A stretch of DNA of 64,000 nt from Streptomonospora sp. PA3. Lineage in GTDB: Bacteria; Actinomycetota; Actinomycetes; Streptosporangiales; Streptosporangiaceae. Below, piece after piece: positions 25,977 to 35,837 of the stretch. Location: the NCBI RefSeq assembly GCF_009728995.1, contig NZ_VTZW01000009.1:303429-367428 (forward strand), given 5' to 3'. The notes below the pieces were generated by a model that did not search any database, was not told where the DNA came from, and saw only the letters and a list, made by a program, of their open reading frames with translations. Position 1 is the stretch's first letter; every line of letters starts with the position of its first letter. The translations under genes and the position numbers were made by a program.

Positions 25977-26422
25977 CGAATCTCCAAGAGGTAAGACATG
26001 CTCTCTCGACGCGGGGGCTGAAGCGCGACAGGGAACCGGATGGGGAACCGCGGGGAAGGTAGCAAGCGCCTTCGTGATTCCACTCGGCGCAGAGCATTTC
26101 AGAAGCCGGGGCGCCGCCGCGGCCGTGTCACCGGTCCAGCCAGGGCCCGTGTACCTGCCGCGAGATTCCGCCCATTGCGGTGTGTGCGGAAGTAAGCTTT
26201 TCAGTCGGTTCTCGACAGGCGCTGGAACGGGGATGGAAGTGGAATGGTGCCCGAGTGTGCCTGGCTCGCCGGATCTCGCCGGTCGGCGGAGTAAAAGGGT
26301 AGGGCCTGCGCCGTCGGTGGCATGTCGGGCGTTCAGTCGCGATCGATTGATTCGGGGAGCGGGGCGAGCCTATCGCCGGTTATATTGGATCGGACGGGCC
26401 GCATACCAGTTCAGGGTTGGCT
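25977..26422. other. Divergent promoter region, no gene
   Basis: This 446-bp interval between rmlB (minus) and the SnoaL-like gene (plus) holds no convincing coding frame. Its GC is lower than that of its surroundings, especially after 26160. It contains the heptamer array at 26212-26240. No clean hairpin or dyad was found otherwise. Confidence 0.6.
26212..26240 (+). promoter_or_regulatory. SARP-type heptamer array (toward the SnoaL-like gene)
   Basis: TCGACAG (26212), TGGAACG (26223) and TGGAAGT (26234) recur every 11 bp on the plus strand. A weaker TGGTGCC follows in register at 26245. It lies 180 bp upstream of the start codon, so a long leader would be expected if it is used. Confidence 0.55.
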
Positions 26423-26974
26423 GTGAACAGACGGGACGCCGCAGAAATATGTCATCGGCAATTCTTCGCCATGAGTCAGGGAGGGTTTTCCGCCTTCGCG
26501 GAGCTGGTGCACGCGGAGGGCGCCAATCGGATGGCGGTGCAGGAGCCCCTGGTCTGCCGCGGCCGCGGGCCGGCGGCCTTCCACGCGACGAGCACCCTGT
26601 TGCGTGCCGTTTTCGCCGGTCTGACCTGGGACGTCCACGAGGTCGTCGCCGATGGTGATCTCGTCGTCGCCCACGCGACGATGTCCGGTCGGCAGGTGGG
26701 GACGTTCTTCAGCTATGACGAACGAGGCGCCGTCCGCACCGCCTTTCCGTCGACCGGTAGGCGCTTCTCGGTCACCCAGACCCACTGGTGGCGATTGGCC
26801 GATGGCGTCGTCTACGAGCACTGGGCCAACCGCGACGATCTCGCTCTGGGCCTTCAACTCGGCTGGGTGCGCCCTTCTCTGCGCTACGCCGCGCGTATGG
26901 CCCTGGCGATGACGGCCGCCCGGCGGGCCGAGTCCCGCAACGGAGGTCCGCTACCCGGCGGCCACCGGCCGTGA
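26423..26974 (+). CDS. SnoaL-like polyketide cyclase/hydroxylase family protein
   Basis: This is a 183-residue protein of the SnoaL-like (NTF2-like cone) fold. GRGPAAFHATSTLLRAVFAG, LTWDVHEVVADGDLVVAHAT and THWWRLADGVVYEHWANRDD follow the family pattern of ester cyclases. Members close the fourth ring of anthracyclines (SnoaL, AknH) or hydroxylate the aglycone (SnoaL2, AclR). It is longer than SnoaL (about 144 residues) through a C-terminal basic, Ala-rich tail. GTG at 26423 is preferred, while TTG at 26417 would add two residues. It is a single gene facing the 2,3-dehydratase gene, with a hairpin between them. The exact reaction is unknown. Confidence 0.82.
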   Translation: MNRRDAAEICHRQFFAMSQGGFSAFAELVHAEGANRMAVQEPLVCRGRGPAAFHATSTLLRAVFAGLTWDVHEVVADGDLVVAHATMSGRQVGTFFSYDERGAVRTAFPSTGRRFSVTQTHWWRLADGVVYEHWANRDDLALGLQLGWVRPSLRYAARMALAMTAARRAESRNGGPLPGGHRP

Positions 26975-26978
26975 AGTC

Positions 26979-27017
26979 GCGCCGTCCGCGGAGCCCGGAG
27001 GACACAGCGGACGGCGC
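26979..27017. terminator. Bidirectional hairpin
   Basis: GCGCCGTCCGC (26979-26989) and GCGGACGGCGC (27007-27017) form a perfect 11-bp stem with a 17-nt loop, between the convergent SnoaL-like and 2,3-dehydratase genes. Confidence 0.6.
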
Positions 27018-27038
27018 ACGGGGAGGCGGTGGAAAGCC

Positions 27039-28445
27039 TCAACCGGATGCCGGCTCATCGAGCCGGAGAGCCCCGGAGTTCAGGGCGGCGAGCAGGGTCC
27101 TGCATTGCACGTTCAGGTAGTGGCTGTGCGCGGCCAGGGAGTTAAGTTGGCCCGGCGTCACCCATGTGTAGCCGGGCGGGGCCTGGAGCGGTGCTTCGTG
27201 TCCGTCGGCTTCGACGAAGAGGTAGTCGCTCTCGGCGTTGAGGAAGCGGCCTCCCTCCTCCGAATGCAGGGCCTTGTAGGGGACGCGTCCGCGGGAGGCG
27301 ACCAGGTCCAGGAAGCGCGGACGGGCCGAGTCGGGGACAGGGGCCCAGTTCTCCGGCGTGCACTGCACCGTCGGCCCGAGTTCCACAGTGTCCAGGAAGC
27401 CCGGTTCCGCCCTGGCGTGCACGAGCACGTGCGGAGCGCCGCCGAACGAGCGGAAGACGAACGCCGTCACCCCGGTTCCGGTCGGTTCGAACAAGGGCTG
27501 GGACCACGCGGCGACCTCCCTGTTGCCGGCCTCCACGGAGACGGCGACAACCTGGAAATAGCGACCGTCGGGTCGGCGCAGCACGTGCTCGCCGCGTTCC
27601 CATCCCTCGACCTCGGCCAGAGGGAGCAGTTCGGCCTCGACCTCGCGCTGGGAGCGTTCGGCGGAGATCCACGCCAGCAACTCGGCGTCGGAGTGGAGCG
27701 CGCGGGCGCCGCTGCCGTCCAAGTCCATGGGAAGGCAGGCGATCACCGTGCGCGCATCCATATTGACCACGTTGTCCAGCCGCAGAAGCTCGCCGATCTG
27801 GCCTAAAGTCAACCAGCGGAAGTCGTCGTCCTCCGGAACGTCGCCGATGGCTTCGACCAGCATGTTCCGGTTCTTCTTGCGGAAGAACCAGGAACCGTGC
27901 TCCGACTGCAGCGTATCGGTGAGCACTCTGCCTTTATCCGAATCGACGAAATAATCAAGGTACTTGACGCCGGTTCCCCGGTGAACCTTCAGGTAGTTGC
28001 TCCTGGTGGCCTGCACCGTGGGCGAAACCTGCACGATGTTGCGGTTCCCCGGTTCCATTTTCGCCTGCATGAGAAAATGCAGGACACCATCGAACTCCTT
28101 GACCAGGATCCCCAGGATCCCGGACTCCGGCTGCCGGATTATCGGCTGCTGCCAGTATCGGAAATGCGCGTCGTCGGAGCGGACCGAAAGGCCCTCGACA
28201 GAGAAGAACCGGCCGGTGCTGTGCACGAGATTTCCGGTGCTCTCCGCGAAGGACCAGCCGTCCAGGTCCTTGAAGGCCACCCGGTGTACCGTGAAGCGAT
28301 TCGCGGCAGCACGGTCGGCGAGCCACCCGGGAACGTCTGCCGTCGCCATGTCGCGGCCGTCGCCGGTGCGGCGGGCCGAGGAGGCCAGGCGTGCCGCGAG
28401 CGCCGGGCCATCCTTCCGTGGTCGGAGTGGCGGGTCGTCCATCAT
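27039..28445 (-). CDS. NDP-hexose 2,3-dehydratase (TylCVI/EvaA family)
   Basis: This is a 468-residue cytosolic enzyme that removes the C-2 hydroxyl of NDP-4-keto-6-deoxyglucose, committing the sugar to the 2-deoxy series. The protein is a tandem duplication typical of the family. The first repeat (about residues 35-215) has FRYWQQPIIRQPESGILG and QAKMEPGNRNIVQVSPTVQA. The second (about 245-460) has AAWSQPLFEPTGTGVTAFV and HARAEPGFLDTVELGPTVQC. The ATG at 28445 follows GGAAGGGGA. It is the third gene of a minus-strand operon after the glycosyltransferase and aminotransferase, 35 nt downstream of the latter. Confidence 0.95.
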   Translation of the reverse strand: MMDDPPLRPRKDGPALAARLASSARRTGDGRDMATADVPGWLADRAAANRFTVHRVAFKDLDGWSFAESTGNLVHSTGRFFSVEGLSVRSDDAHFRYWQQPIIRQPESGILGILVKEFDGVLHFLMQAKMEPGNRNIVQVSPTVQATRSNYLKVHRGTGVKYLDYFVDSDKGRVLTDTLQSEHGSWFFRKKNRNMLVEAIGDVPEDDDFRWLTLGQIGELLRLDNVVNMDARTVIACLPMDLDGSGARALHSDAELLAWISAERSQREVEAELLPLAEVEGWERGEHVLRRPDGRYFQVVAVSVEAGNREVAAWSQPLFEPTGTGVTAFVFRSFGGAPHVLVHARAEPGFLDTVELGPTVQCTPENWAPVPDSARPRFLDLVASRGRVPYKALHSEEGGRFLNAESDYLFVEADGHEAPLQAPPGYTWVTPGQLNSLAAHSHYLNVQCRTLLAALNSGALRLDEPASG

Positions 28446-28480
28446 GCTGCGCTGTCCCCTTCCGGCGGCGGGAGCGGTTC

Positions 28481-29602
28481 TCAAAGGGAGGCCAGTACCC
28501 CGCGCAACGTGCTGATGGTCCTCTCCTGCACGGATTCCGGGAGCGAGGGGTACATCGGCAACGAGAAGATCTGCGTGGCCAGCTTCTCGGTGACGGGCAG
28601 AGAACCGGGGGCATAGCCGAGATGCTCGAATCCCGACATGGTGTGGACGGGCCAGGGGTAGCTGACGTTCAGCGAAATGCCTTCGGCGCTCAGCGCTTCG
28701 AGGACAGCATCACGCCGGGCGTGGCGCACGACGTAGACGTAATACACGTGGTCGTTGCCCGCGACGGTCCTGGGCAGCAGAAGTCCGCCGGTTTCGGTCA
28801 GGTCCGCAAGCGCCTCCTCGTAGCGGCGGGCGACGGCTTGCCGGCCGGCGATGTAGGAGTCCAAGCGCCCCAGCTTGCGCAGCAGGATCTCGGCCTGCAC
28901 CTCATCGAGCCGCGAGTTGTGCCCGGGCGAACGTACGACGTAGTAGACCTTCTCCATCCCGTAGTAGCGCAACTGGCGCAGCGCTGCAGCGGTCCCTTCG
29001 TCGGACGTGACGACCGCCCCGCCGTCGCCGTAACCGCCCAGGACCTTGGTGGGATAGAAGGAGAACGCGGCGGCGTCGCCCATCGTCCCCGCCAGCTGCC
29101 CCTTGTAGTGCGCACCGTGGGACTGGGCGCAGTCCTCGAGGATCTTCAGGCCGTGCTCCTCGGCGAGCCGTTGCAGCGGGGCCATGTCGACACACTGCCC
29201 GTACAGGTGCACGGGCAGCAGGGCCTTGGTGCGGGGAGTGATGGCGGCGGAGACCTTTCCGACGTCCATCAGGAAGTCGTCTTCGTTGACGTCGACGAAC
29301 ACCGGCGTGGCCCCGGTACCGACGATGCCCACCACGGTCGGCGCCGCCGTGTTCGAGACGGTGATGACCTCGTCGCCCGGACCGACGCCCAGGGCCTGCA
29401 AGCCGAGTTTCACGGCGTTCGTCCCATTGTCGACGCCGACACAGAACCGCGCGCCGTGGTAGTCCGCGAACGCCTCCTCGAAAGCGCGGACGCTCGCCCC
29501 GAGGATGAGCTGCCCCGAGGCGAAGACCTTTTCGACTGCGGCGAGAATGTCGTCCTTCTCCTTCTCGTACTCCGGCAGGTAGTCCCAAACGCGAATGGTC
29601 AT
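28481..29602 (-). CDS. DegT/DnrJ/EryC1 sugar aminotransferase
   Basis: This is a 373-residue cytosolic PLP enzyme that installs an amino group on an NDP-keto-deoxysugar, using an amino acid donor. The Schiff-base Lys is Lys186 ([16 protein letters not shown]). Other markers are [33 protein letters not shown] and the cofactor-facing [11 protein letters not shown]. It is closest in pattern to EvaB/DnrJ-like C-3 aminotransferases, though C-4 action cannot be excluded. The ATG at 29602 follows GGGAGAG. It is the middle gene of the glycosyltransferase-aminotransferase-dehydratase operon, with about 30-nt gaps. Confidence 0.95.
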   Translation of the reverse strand: MTIRVWDYLPEYEKEKDDILAAVEKVFASGQLILGASVRAFEEAFADYHGARFCVGVDNGTNAVKLGLQALGVGPGDEVITVSNTAAPTVVGIVGTGATPVFVDVNEDDFLMDVGKVSAAITPRTKALLPVHLYGQCVDMAPLQRLAEEHGLKILEDCAQSHGAHYKGQLAGTMGDAAAFSFYPTKVLGGYGDGGAVVTSDEGTAAALRQLRYYGMEKVYYVVRSPGHNSRLDEVQAEILLRKLGRLDSYIAGRQAVARRYEEALADLTETGGLLLPRTVAGNDHVYYVYVVRHARRDAVLEALSAEGISLNVSYPWPVHTMSGFEHLGYAPGSLPVTEKLATQIFSLPMYPSLPESVQERTISTLRGVLASL

Positions 29603-29631
29603 TGCACTCTCCCTCGTGCGGGTTCTGTGGT

Positions 29632-30846
29632 TCAAAGCCGGGCAAGTTCCTCGAGATCGCCGACGAGCTCAAGCGGAAGCGGACGCTCCTCCTCACTCCT
29701 GGCGAGCCCGAGCGCGGCGGTCCGATACGCATGGCCCTGGACGACCGTCTCGATCGCGTCCACGATCCGTTCGTCGGGATCGGATTGGACGTCGACCTGG
29801 ACTCCCGCCCCCGAGGCGACGATGCGCTCGGCATTGTGGAAGGGGGGATCGCCCATGGCGCGCGGAGGAGTGAGGATCTGGGGGACACCGTGAGCCAGGG
29901 ACGTGCCGACGGTTCCCGTGCCGCCGTGGCTGATGATCGCGTCGCAACTCGGTAGGAACAGCTCCAGCGGCACGTTCTCCGCGAGGCGGATGTTGTCCGG
30001 GAGGTCACCGAGCAGCTTCGCACCGCCTTGGGGGACCGCCGCGATGACGTCGACGTCCATCCGGCTGAGCAGCTCGGCGAACCGCTGCACGGGAGACAGG
30101 TTGCCGGTCATCCACAGGTACGAGCTGCCGACGGTGAGAGCGACCCGCGGTCTCTGCGATCGCCGGTACATCCACTCCTGCAACCGCCCGCTGCCGTTGT
30201 AGGGAATGAATCGAACCGGCAGATAGGTGCGGTCCGCGGGAAGATCCACCTGCAGGACCGGCGGACACGGGTCGACGGTCGCGTGCCCGTCGGGCCGTAC
30301 GTCGTCCACGCCGTACTCGCGGTAGAGCGCCAAGAGGCTGTCCCGCTCCATCTCGCGCCAGCCCTTGATGCCGGCTTCGAAGTCCGGTCCGGAGAACTGA
30401 TGGCGAACGCTGGGAATCCCCAACACCTCAGCCACCAGATGCGCGGCGTAACTCTGCCATTCGAAGACGATGAGATCGGGTCTCCAGTCGCGGCAGAGGT
30501 CGAGGAGGCCCCCCGTCATCTGCTCCGCAGAGTCCGCGAACAGCGAGAGCGCGATCCGGATGTGGTGCCTGTTCTCCGCGTCACTCGGCCGCGTGGCCTC
30601 GCCCCCGGTCCCCTCGGCGGGTCCCACGGCCGCTTGGGACTTCTGGGCCTCGCGGCGCCTGTCCGCGTCGATCTCGGTATCAGGACCGACGACCGCCGAG
30701 GTGAGGCCGGCCGCCTGGACGAACGGCGCGAGCCGCGGCTGATGCGCTACGCGCACGTCGTGGCCGGCGGCGCGCAGCGCCCACGCCGTGGGAACCAGGG
30801 GAAAGAAATGGGAAGGCTGCAGGGCCGCACTCAGTAGAACGCGCAT
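29632..30846 (-). CDS. GT1-type glycosyltransferase (macrolide/aromatic polyketide type)
   Basis: This is a 404-residue GT-B enzyme that transfers the finished NDP-deoxysugar to the aglycone. The N-terminal acceptor domain begins [19 protein letters not shown]. The C-terminal donor domain carries [22 protein letters not shown] with the conserved His-Gly-Gly. It resembles DesVII/EryCIII/AknS-type aminosugar transferases, some of which need a P450-like auxiliary protein. No such gene lies beside it. The ATG follows GAGGA. It is the first gene of the minus-strand operon and divergent from rmlA. A minus-strand TTGAGCC/TGGCGCC pair 11 bp apart at 30895-30878 is a weak regulatory candidate. Confidence 0.94.
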   Translation of the reverse strand: MRVLLSAALQPSHFFPLVPTAWALRAAGHDVRVAHQPRLAPFVQAAGLTSAVVGPDTEIDADRRREAQKSQAAVGPAEGTGGEATRPSDAENRHHIRIALSLFADSAEQMTGGLLDLCRDWRPDLIVFEWQSYAAHLVAEVLGIPSVRHQFSGPDFEAGIKGWREMERDSLLALYREYGVDDVRPDGHATVDPCPPVLQVDLPADRTYLPVRFIPYNGSGRLQEWMYRRSQRPRVALTVGSSYLWMTGNLSPVQRFAELLSRMDVDVIAAVPQGGAKLLGDLPDNIRLAENVPLELFLPSCDAIISHGGTGTVGTSLAHGVPQILTPPRAMGDPPFHNAERIVASGAGVQVDVQSDPDERIVDAIETVVQGHAYRTAALGLARSEEERPLPLELVGDLEELARL

Positions 30847-31166
30847 ACCAAGTCCTCGGGTCGTGGAAACACGTGGTGGCGCCAGGCGGGCTCAATTTTC
30901 CAGGAGGCGGCACCGGGCGACGCACGGAGAATGGGAAACGGTAAGAAACCGGGTACGGTACTCAGCATGCCGGTGTGGTCTCGAAGGGTGCTCGAAGTCC
31001 AGTGGAATTTGGTGCCCCCTGCCTAGTGGAAACCATAGCCCTCTGTTACCGTATTTTGCGCCTCGCTGTGGTATTGCCAAATATTTGGGGTGCCGGCGGG
31101 TGCCTTCCGTCCTGTGGATGAGATCGGCGCTCGCAAACCGATGGACGATTTTCCAGGAGGAACCTG
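30847..31166. other. Divergent promoter region, no gene
   Basis: This 320-bp interval lies between the glycosyltransferase (minus) and rmlA (plus). It is visibly AT-richer than the genes. It contains the heptamer array at 30981-31009 and the rmlA ribosome binding site (CAGGAGGAACC). No coding frame is supported. Confidence 0.6.
30981..31009 (+). promoter_or_regulatory. SARP-type heptamer array (toward rmlA)
   Basis: TCGAAGG (30981), TCGAAGT (30992) and TGGAATT (31003) are direct repeats at 11-bp steps on the plus strand, 158 bp upstream of the rmlA start. The spacing is that of SARP operators. Confidence 0.65.
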
Positions 31167-32069
31167 GTGCGTGGAATAATCCTCGCCGGGGGGACGGGAT
31201 CGCGCCTGTGGCCGATCACCCGAGCGATGTCCAAGCAGCTTATGCCGGTCTTCGACAAGCCGATGATCTACTATCCGCTCACCACGCTGATGATGGCAGG
31301 AATCGATGAGATCCTCATAGTCACGACCCCCTCGGAGCAGGGCCAGTTCCGCCGGCTTCTCGGTGACGGATCGCATCTGGGAATCTCGCTCCAGTATGCC
31401 GGACAGGATACGCCGGCCGGAATCGCAGATGCTTTCCTCATCGGTGCGGAATTCATCGGAGACGAGGCGGTGGCCCTGATCCTCGGAGACAACATCTTCT
31501 TCGGTGTGGGGCTCGGCCAGCAATTGCGCGGCCAGGTTCCCGGAGACGGCGGCCGCGTCTTCGCCTATCCGGTCGCCAATCCCGAAGGGTATGCGGTCGT
31601 GGAGTTCGACCTCGACCACCGTGTGCTGTCACTTGAGGAGAAACCGGAGAAGCCGAGGTCCCGCTACGCGGTTCCAGGGCTGTACTTCTACGGCCCCGAT
31701 GTCGTGGACGTCGCCAAGAGCCTCAAACCGAGTGCCCGCGGAGAGCTGGAGATCACCGATGTGAACGCCGCCTACCTCGCGGAGGGGCGGTTGACGGTCA
31801 CCACCCTCGGACGGGGAGCCGCCTGGCTGGACACGGGAACATTCACCTCCCTGGTGCAGGCCGCCGAGTTCGTGCGTGTCATCGAAGAGCGCCAGGGCAT
31901 GAAGATCGGCTGCGTCGAAGAAGTCGCGTGGCGCCAGGGGCTCATCGACGACCGGCGGTTGCGCGAATTGGCTGAGCCGCTGCTCAAAAGCGGATACGGG
32001 CACTACCTCCTCGACCTCATCGAGACCGACTCCGGGCTCGGGGTCTCCTCGGCCGCAGCGGTTCAGTGA
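31167..32069 (+). CDS. rmlA: Glucose-1-phosphate thymidylyltransferase
   Basis: This is a 300-residue cytosolic nucleotidyltransferase that makes dTDP-glucose from dTTP and glucose-1-phosphate, the entry step of the sugar pathway. The N-terminal signature is [17 protein letters not shown] with [18 protein letters not shown] and [14 protein letters not shown] are the nucleotide and sugar sites. The length matches RmlA. The GTG start follows CAGGAGGAACCTG. It stands alone on the plus strand and is ended by a perfect 32-bp palindrome (32103-32134). A heptamer array upstream suggests that the cluster activator drives it. Confidence 0.97.
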   Translation: MRGIILAGGTGSRLWPITRAMSKQLMPVFDKPMIYYPLTTLMMAGIDEILIVTTPSEQGQFRRLLGDGSHLGISLQYAGQDTPAGIADAFLIGAEFIGDEAVALILGDNIFFGVGLGQQLRGQVPGDGGRVFAYPVANPEGYAVVEFDLDHRVLSLEEKPEKPRSRYAVPGLYFYGPDVVDVAKSLKPSARGELEITDVNAAYLAEGRLTVTTLGRGAAWLDTGTFTSLVQAAEFVRVIEERQGMKIGCVEEVAWRQGLIDDRRLRELAEPLLKSGYGHYLLDLIETDSGLGVSSAAAVQ

Positions 32070-32102
32070 AAGCCGCCCGCCGAACCAGGCGGCCGGAACG
32101 GG

Positions 32103-32134
32103 TCGGTCCCCGCCGGAGCTCCGGCGGGGACCGA
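32103..32134. terminator. Perfect 32-bp palindrome, bidirectional terminator
   Basis: Bases 32103-32134 form two 16-base arms with no loop and no mismatch (TCGGTCCCCGCCGGAG and its complement). It lies between the convergent rmlA and KS-beta genes and can act on both transcripts. Confidence 0.75.
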
Positions 32135-32166
32135 GTCGGTGAGGCTGAAAACCCTCACGTGGACCC

Positions 32167-33393
32167 TCAGTCCGCCCGGCGCACGACCATCGCCGAGTTG
32201 AAACCCCCGTGTCCGCGGGCCAGTACCACGGCGGTGTCCAGTTCGGCCTCCCGGGCATCGCCCACGACGAGGTCCATGCCGTACTCAGGCGCTGGACGCC
32301 GCACGTTGACGGTCGGCGGAATGACTCCGTCGCGAAGAGCGAGCAGCGCGGTGGCGAGGTCGACGGCCGAGCCGCCGGAGTAGAGCCGTCCGGTGGCCGA
32401 CTTCGGTGCGGTGACCGGGACGGGCGTGGCGCGCGTTCGGAACGCCGCGGCGATGGCTTCGGCCTCCTGGCGGTCGGCCTCCGGCGTGCCCGCACCGTCG
32501 GCGAAGACGACGTCCACCTCGTCCGCAGCAATGCCGGCGTCGGCGAGCGCCTGCTCGACGCATCGGCGCAAGCCGGGTTCACGCCCCGAACCGGGCTTGG
32601 GGTCGAAGGTCGCGGCGTATCCGGCGATAGTCCCGTAGGAGCGGTTGAGCCCGCGCTCCGCTGCGGTGTCGGCGTCCTCCAGGACCAGGATGGCTCCCCC
32701 TTCGCCCGGTACGTATCCGCATGCGTTTTCGTCGAAGGGGAGGTAGGCCGCATCCGGGGATTCGCACGTGCTGAGATCCTCCCGAGTCGACTGCGCGACC
32801 CAGCCCCACGGACACAGAGAGGCGTCTACGCCTCCGGTGAGGACCAAGCCGACGCCGTTGCGCACATGCCGGCGCGCCTGGGCGGCTGCGTCGAGCCCGC
32901 CGGCCTGCTCGGTGACGAGCACACCGCCTGGGCCGCGCATTCCGTTGCGAATCGAGATCTGACCCGAGTTGACGGCGTAGAACCAGGCGAACGACTGATA
33001 GGCGCTGACGTGCTCGGGGCCCTTGCTCCACAGCTTCTCCAGCTCACGCTGGCCGAACTCGAAACCCCCGGAAGCGCTCGCGGTGACGACGCCCATATCG
33101 AATTCGGAAAGCTCCGAGGGTTCGACCTCCGCATCGGCCAGGGCCCAGTCGGCGGCCACCAGCGCGAGCTGCGTCAGCCGGTCGGTCTGGGGTATAAGAC
33201 GGCCGGGCAGGTGCGACTTCGGGTCGAAGCCGGGCACCTCCCCTGCCAGCCGGGAGGGGTAGGCTGAGGCGTCGAATGCGCTGATCGGACCGATGCCGTT
33301 CTCTCCCGCTACCGTCGCCTTCCAGTAGTCGGCGATGCCCAATCCGGTGGGGGCGACAATGCTCATCCCCGTCACCGCTGTTCGGCCGGTCAT
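32167..33393 (-). CDS. Type II PKS ketosynthase beta subunit (chain length factor)
   Basis: This is a 408-residue cytosolic subunit that pairs with KS-alpha to build the poly-beta-ketone and helps set its length. The catalytic Cys is replaced by Gln163 ([10 protein letters not shown]), the hallmark of chain length factors. Other KS landmarks are kept ([25 protein letters not shown]). The ATG at 33393 overlaps the TGA of KS-alpha in ATGA, so the two are translationally coupled. It is the last gene of the long minus-strand operon. The residues that set chain length cannot be interpreted without alignment. Confidence 0.97.
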   Translation of the reverse strand: MTGRTAVTGMSIVAPTGLGIADYWKATVAGENGIGPISAFDASAYPSRLAGEVPGFDPKSHLPGRLIPQTDRLTQLALVAADWALADAEVEPSELSEFDMGVVTASASGGFEFGQRELEKLWSKGPEHVSAYQSFAWFYAVNSGQISIRNGMRGPGGVLVTEQAGGLDAAAQARRHVRNGVGLVLTGGVDASLCPWGWVAQSTREDLSTCESPDAAYLPFDENACGYVPGEGGAILVLEDADTAAERGLNRSYGTIAGYAATFDPKPGSGREPGLRRCVEQALADAGIAADEVDVVFADGAGTPEADRQEAEAIAAAFRTRATPVPVTAPKSATGRLYSGGSAVDLATALLALRDGVIPPTVNVRRPAPEYGMDLVVGDAREAELDTAVVLARGHGGFNSAMVVRRAD

Positions 33394-34667
33394 GCGACCC
33401 CCTCTGGAGTTGTGAGGACCATTGCGGATTGGAAACCTCCGAACCCGCTCCCTACGGTCAGGACCGTGCTGGTCGACTGCTCGCGCGCGTGAAGCGGGAT
33501 GTAGTCGAGGTCGCATTCCGGATCGGGCTCGTGCAGATTGGCGGTGGGCGGGAGCAGGTTGTGTTCGATCGCCAGAGCAGAGGCCGCGATTTCGATCGAG
33601 CCGATCGCGCCGAGAGAGTGCCCGATCATCGACTTGATCGAACTCACCGGCGTGCGATAGGCGTGATCGCCGAGACTCCTCTTGAACGCGGAGGTCTCAT
33701 GGCGGTCGTTCTGCTTCGTTCCCGAGCCGTGCGCATTGATGTAGTCGATGTCGGTCGGATCGACTCGCGCTTCGCCGAGTGCCGCGCTGATCGCCTCGGC
33801 CATTTCCCGGCCGTCGGGGCGCAGACCGGTCATATGGAAGGCGTTGCACCGGGAGGCGACTCCGGAGATCTCCGCGTAGATGTGGGCGCCGCGGCGCATG
33901 GCGTGGTCGCGGTCCTCCAGGACGAACATCGCCGCTCCCTCGCCGAGGACGAATCCGTCCCGGCCCCTGTCGAATGGGCGGGAGGCCTGCTCAGGAGCCT
34001 GGTTGTTGGGTGTAGTGGCCTTGATGGCGTCGAAGCAGGCAGAGGTGATCGGTGAGATCGGCGCGTCCGTGGCGCCGGCGAGCATGATGTCCGCCGAGCC
34101 TTCACGGATGGCGCCGACGGCGTGGCCGACCGAGTCCAGTCCCGAGGTGCATCCGGTCGAGACGAGGCTGACGGGGCCTTCAGCTCCCGCACGCCAGGCC
34201 GTCTCCCTGGCGATCGAGCTGGGCACGAGGTAGTCGAAGAGGTGGGGGACGCCGTAGGTGTGGTCGACCAGCCACCGGCGCCCCGAGTCGCTGACGACGG
34301 AGTATTCCTCCTCCAGGCTCATCGTGCAGCCCACGGCGGTCCCGACCGTTGTACCGACACGCCCCGGATCGATGCGGGAGAGGTCGATCCCGCTGTCGGT
34401 GAGACACTCGTCAGCGCATACGGCGGCGAACTGGGCCGCCCGGTCCATGCGGCGCACCTCCTGGGGCGTCAATCCTTCGAGTGCCGGATCGAAGTCGCAT
34501 TCCGCTGCCACACGGGAACGGTAGGGCGCCGGATCGAAAAAGGTGATTCCACGGGTCGCGGTGCGGCCGTTGCTGATCAGTTCCCAGAACGATTTCGTGC
34601 CGATCCCGCCGGGGACGATCACTCCCATCCCGGTGATGACTACTCGGTGTTCATAGCCTGATGTCAT
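33390..34667 (-). CDS. Type II PKS ketosynthase alpha subunit
   Basis: This is a 425-residue cytosolic condensing enzyme of the minimal type II PKS. The active-site Cys173 lies in [18 protein letters not shown]. The two catalytic His regions are [16 protein letters not shown] and [13 protein letters not shown]. The N-terminal [13 protein letters not shown] is typical. The ATG at 34667 follows AGGAG at 5 nt. The stop overlaps the KS-beta start. The ACP is not the next gene, as it is in most clusters, but lies 4.6 kb away on the opposite strand. Confidence 0.98.
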   Translation of the reverse strand: MTSGYEHRVVITGMGVIVPGGIGTKSFWELISNGRTATRGITFFDPAPYRSRVAAECDFDPALEGLTPQEVRRMDRAAQFAAVCADECLTDSGIDLSRIDPGRVGTTVGTAVGCTMSLEEEYSVVSDSGRRWLVDHTYGVPHLFDYLVPSSIARETAWRAGAEGPVSLVSTGCTSGLDSVGHAVGAIREGSADIMLAGATDAPISPITSACFDAIKATTPNNQAPEQASRPFDRGRDGFVLGEGAAMFVLEDRDHAMRRGAHIYAEISGVASRCNAFHMTGLRPDGREMAEAISAALGEARVDPTDIDYINAHGSGTKQNDRHETSAFKRSLGDHAYRTPVSSIKSMIGHSLGAIGSIEIAASALAIEHNLLPPTANLHEPDPECDLDYIPLHAREQSTSTVLTVGSGFGGFQSAMVLTTPEGVA

Positions 34668-34859
34668 ACTGGCTCCTGTCGGTTCGTTCACCCGACTCTC
34701 GTTCGCGGCGAGTTCTGCGGTCGGGGCCGCGCGGCTCCCTCATGGAACCGTGACGGGTCTGTGCCGATCGGAAACGGAGTCCGAACATCGTGATCCAGTA
34801 GGGCGAGCAGGGGCTTTCGCCCGCTCCTGGGGCATTCCGCGGCCGTGGGGTCCAGGCGA

Positions 34860-35315
34860 TCAGCCCGCGGCCGCGGGTGCAAGGCAGTAGAGGAGGGCGC
34901 CGACCTGGCCGCACCCCACCCGGACGTAGTGCCAGTTGCGCCATCTTTGCCGCAACTGTTGCCAGTCGGGCCGCGGATTTCGTATATCGATACGCTGCAC
35001 CAGGACATTGATCGGCGCGATTTTGATGAGGGACACCGCGAACACACCGGCCAGCATCAGGGCGCCGGCGCCGAACATCACCTGCGCGACGCGGCTTTCC
35101 GTCGCCGCCGCGATGAATCCTCCGCTGAGTATGGCGATACCGGTGCATGCGGGCATCAGTTTGTCCATGCGGTTCAGCACGAAGGCGTTGATCTCCGGAT
35201 ATCGCTCCACGGGGAGACTGAGCAGCAGTGGCAGGATCACAATGAGGCCGACCAGCAGAGCGCCGGCGGCCATGGCGCTGGAAAGCTGAGATATCGGGAG
35301 AACGATCTCGATCAA
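34860..35315 (-). CDS. DUF1772 / anthrone oxygenase family membrane protein
   Basis: This is a 151-residue protein with four hydrophobic segments (e.g. MAAGALLVGLIVILPLLLSL, VMFGAGALMLAGVFAVSL) and the polar motif KIAPINVLVQ...W followed by a WHYVR segment, the pattern of DUF1772 proteins. Fungal and bacterial members act as cofactor-free anthrone oxygenases that turn an anthrone into an anthraquinone. Its place between the TcmI-like cyclase and KS-alpha fits oxidation of a ring of the cyclised polyketide. A 192-nt gap to KS-alpha is large for this operon but holds no gene. Confidence 0.85.
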   Translation of the reverse strand: MIEIVLPISQLSSAMAAGALLVGLIVILPLLLSLPVERYPEINAFVLNRMDKLMPACTGIAILSGGFIAAATESRVAQVMFGAGALMLAGVFAVSLIKIAPINVLVQRIDIRNPRPDWQQLRQRWRNWHYVRVGCGQVGALLYCLAPAAAG

Positions 35316-35382
35316 GGCTGATCCTTTCTGGGCCGATCAGCCGGCTCGTCTCGAGGTGGCCGAGGCCGACCCCGGCGGGCCG

Positions 35383-35706
35383 TCAGATCCAACTCCTGTG
35401 GTAGAACTCCCTCGCTCGCGAATCCGCGATTCCCTGCCAATCGGTCACGAGAGGGGACATGTGGGCGGCCAGGGCCCGGTTCAGCTTCTGGAATGCGGGC
35501 GAACCGTGCAGACCGGGGAGATTGTCGAAGATGTCCTTGTCCGCCTGGATGAGGTGCATCGTCATTCCCTGGTAGTGGAACAGCGTGCGGCTGGACACCC
35601 CGAACTCGTGTGGCAGATCCGTTTCGTCATGCTCACCGAAGAGCTTGGCCACGGTATCGGCGCTGCTGGGGTCCATCCTGCTGACCATGAGCACCCGGTA
35701 TGTCAT
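35383..35706 (-). CDS. TcmI-family polyketide cyclase
   Basis: This is a 107-residue small alpha/beta-barrel protein, the usual length for TcmI cyclases. MTYRVLMVSRMDPSSADTVA, a GVSSRTLFHYQGMTMHLIQ strand and SPLVTDW are family features. TcmI forms the D ring of tetracenomycin from an unreduced intermediate. The ATG at 35706 has a perfect AAGGAGG upstream. It lies between AccC and the anthrone oxygenase in the main operon. Confidence 0.93.
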   Translation of the reverse strand: MTYRVLMVSRMDPSSADTVAKLFGEHDETDLPHEFGVSSRTLFHYQGMTMHLIQADKDIFDNLPGLHGSPAFQKLNRALAAHMSPLVTDWQGIADSRAREFYHRSWI

Positions 35707-35837
35707 GTCGTCCTCCTTCGTGTTTCGCCGGCCGGCCGCCGGCGCGGGCGTTGTGGGGCGTTGGGGGCAACGGTTGCCGGGACCGGGGTCCGGCTCGCCG
35801 GGGACTGTGCCGACTTCGGCCGCGGATGTCGGCCGAG

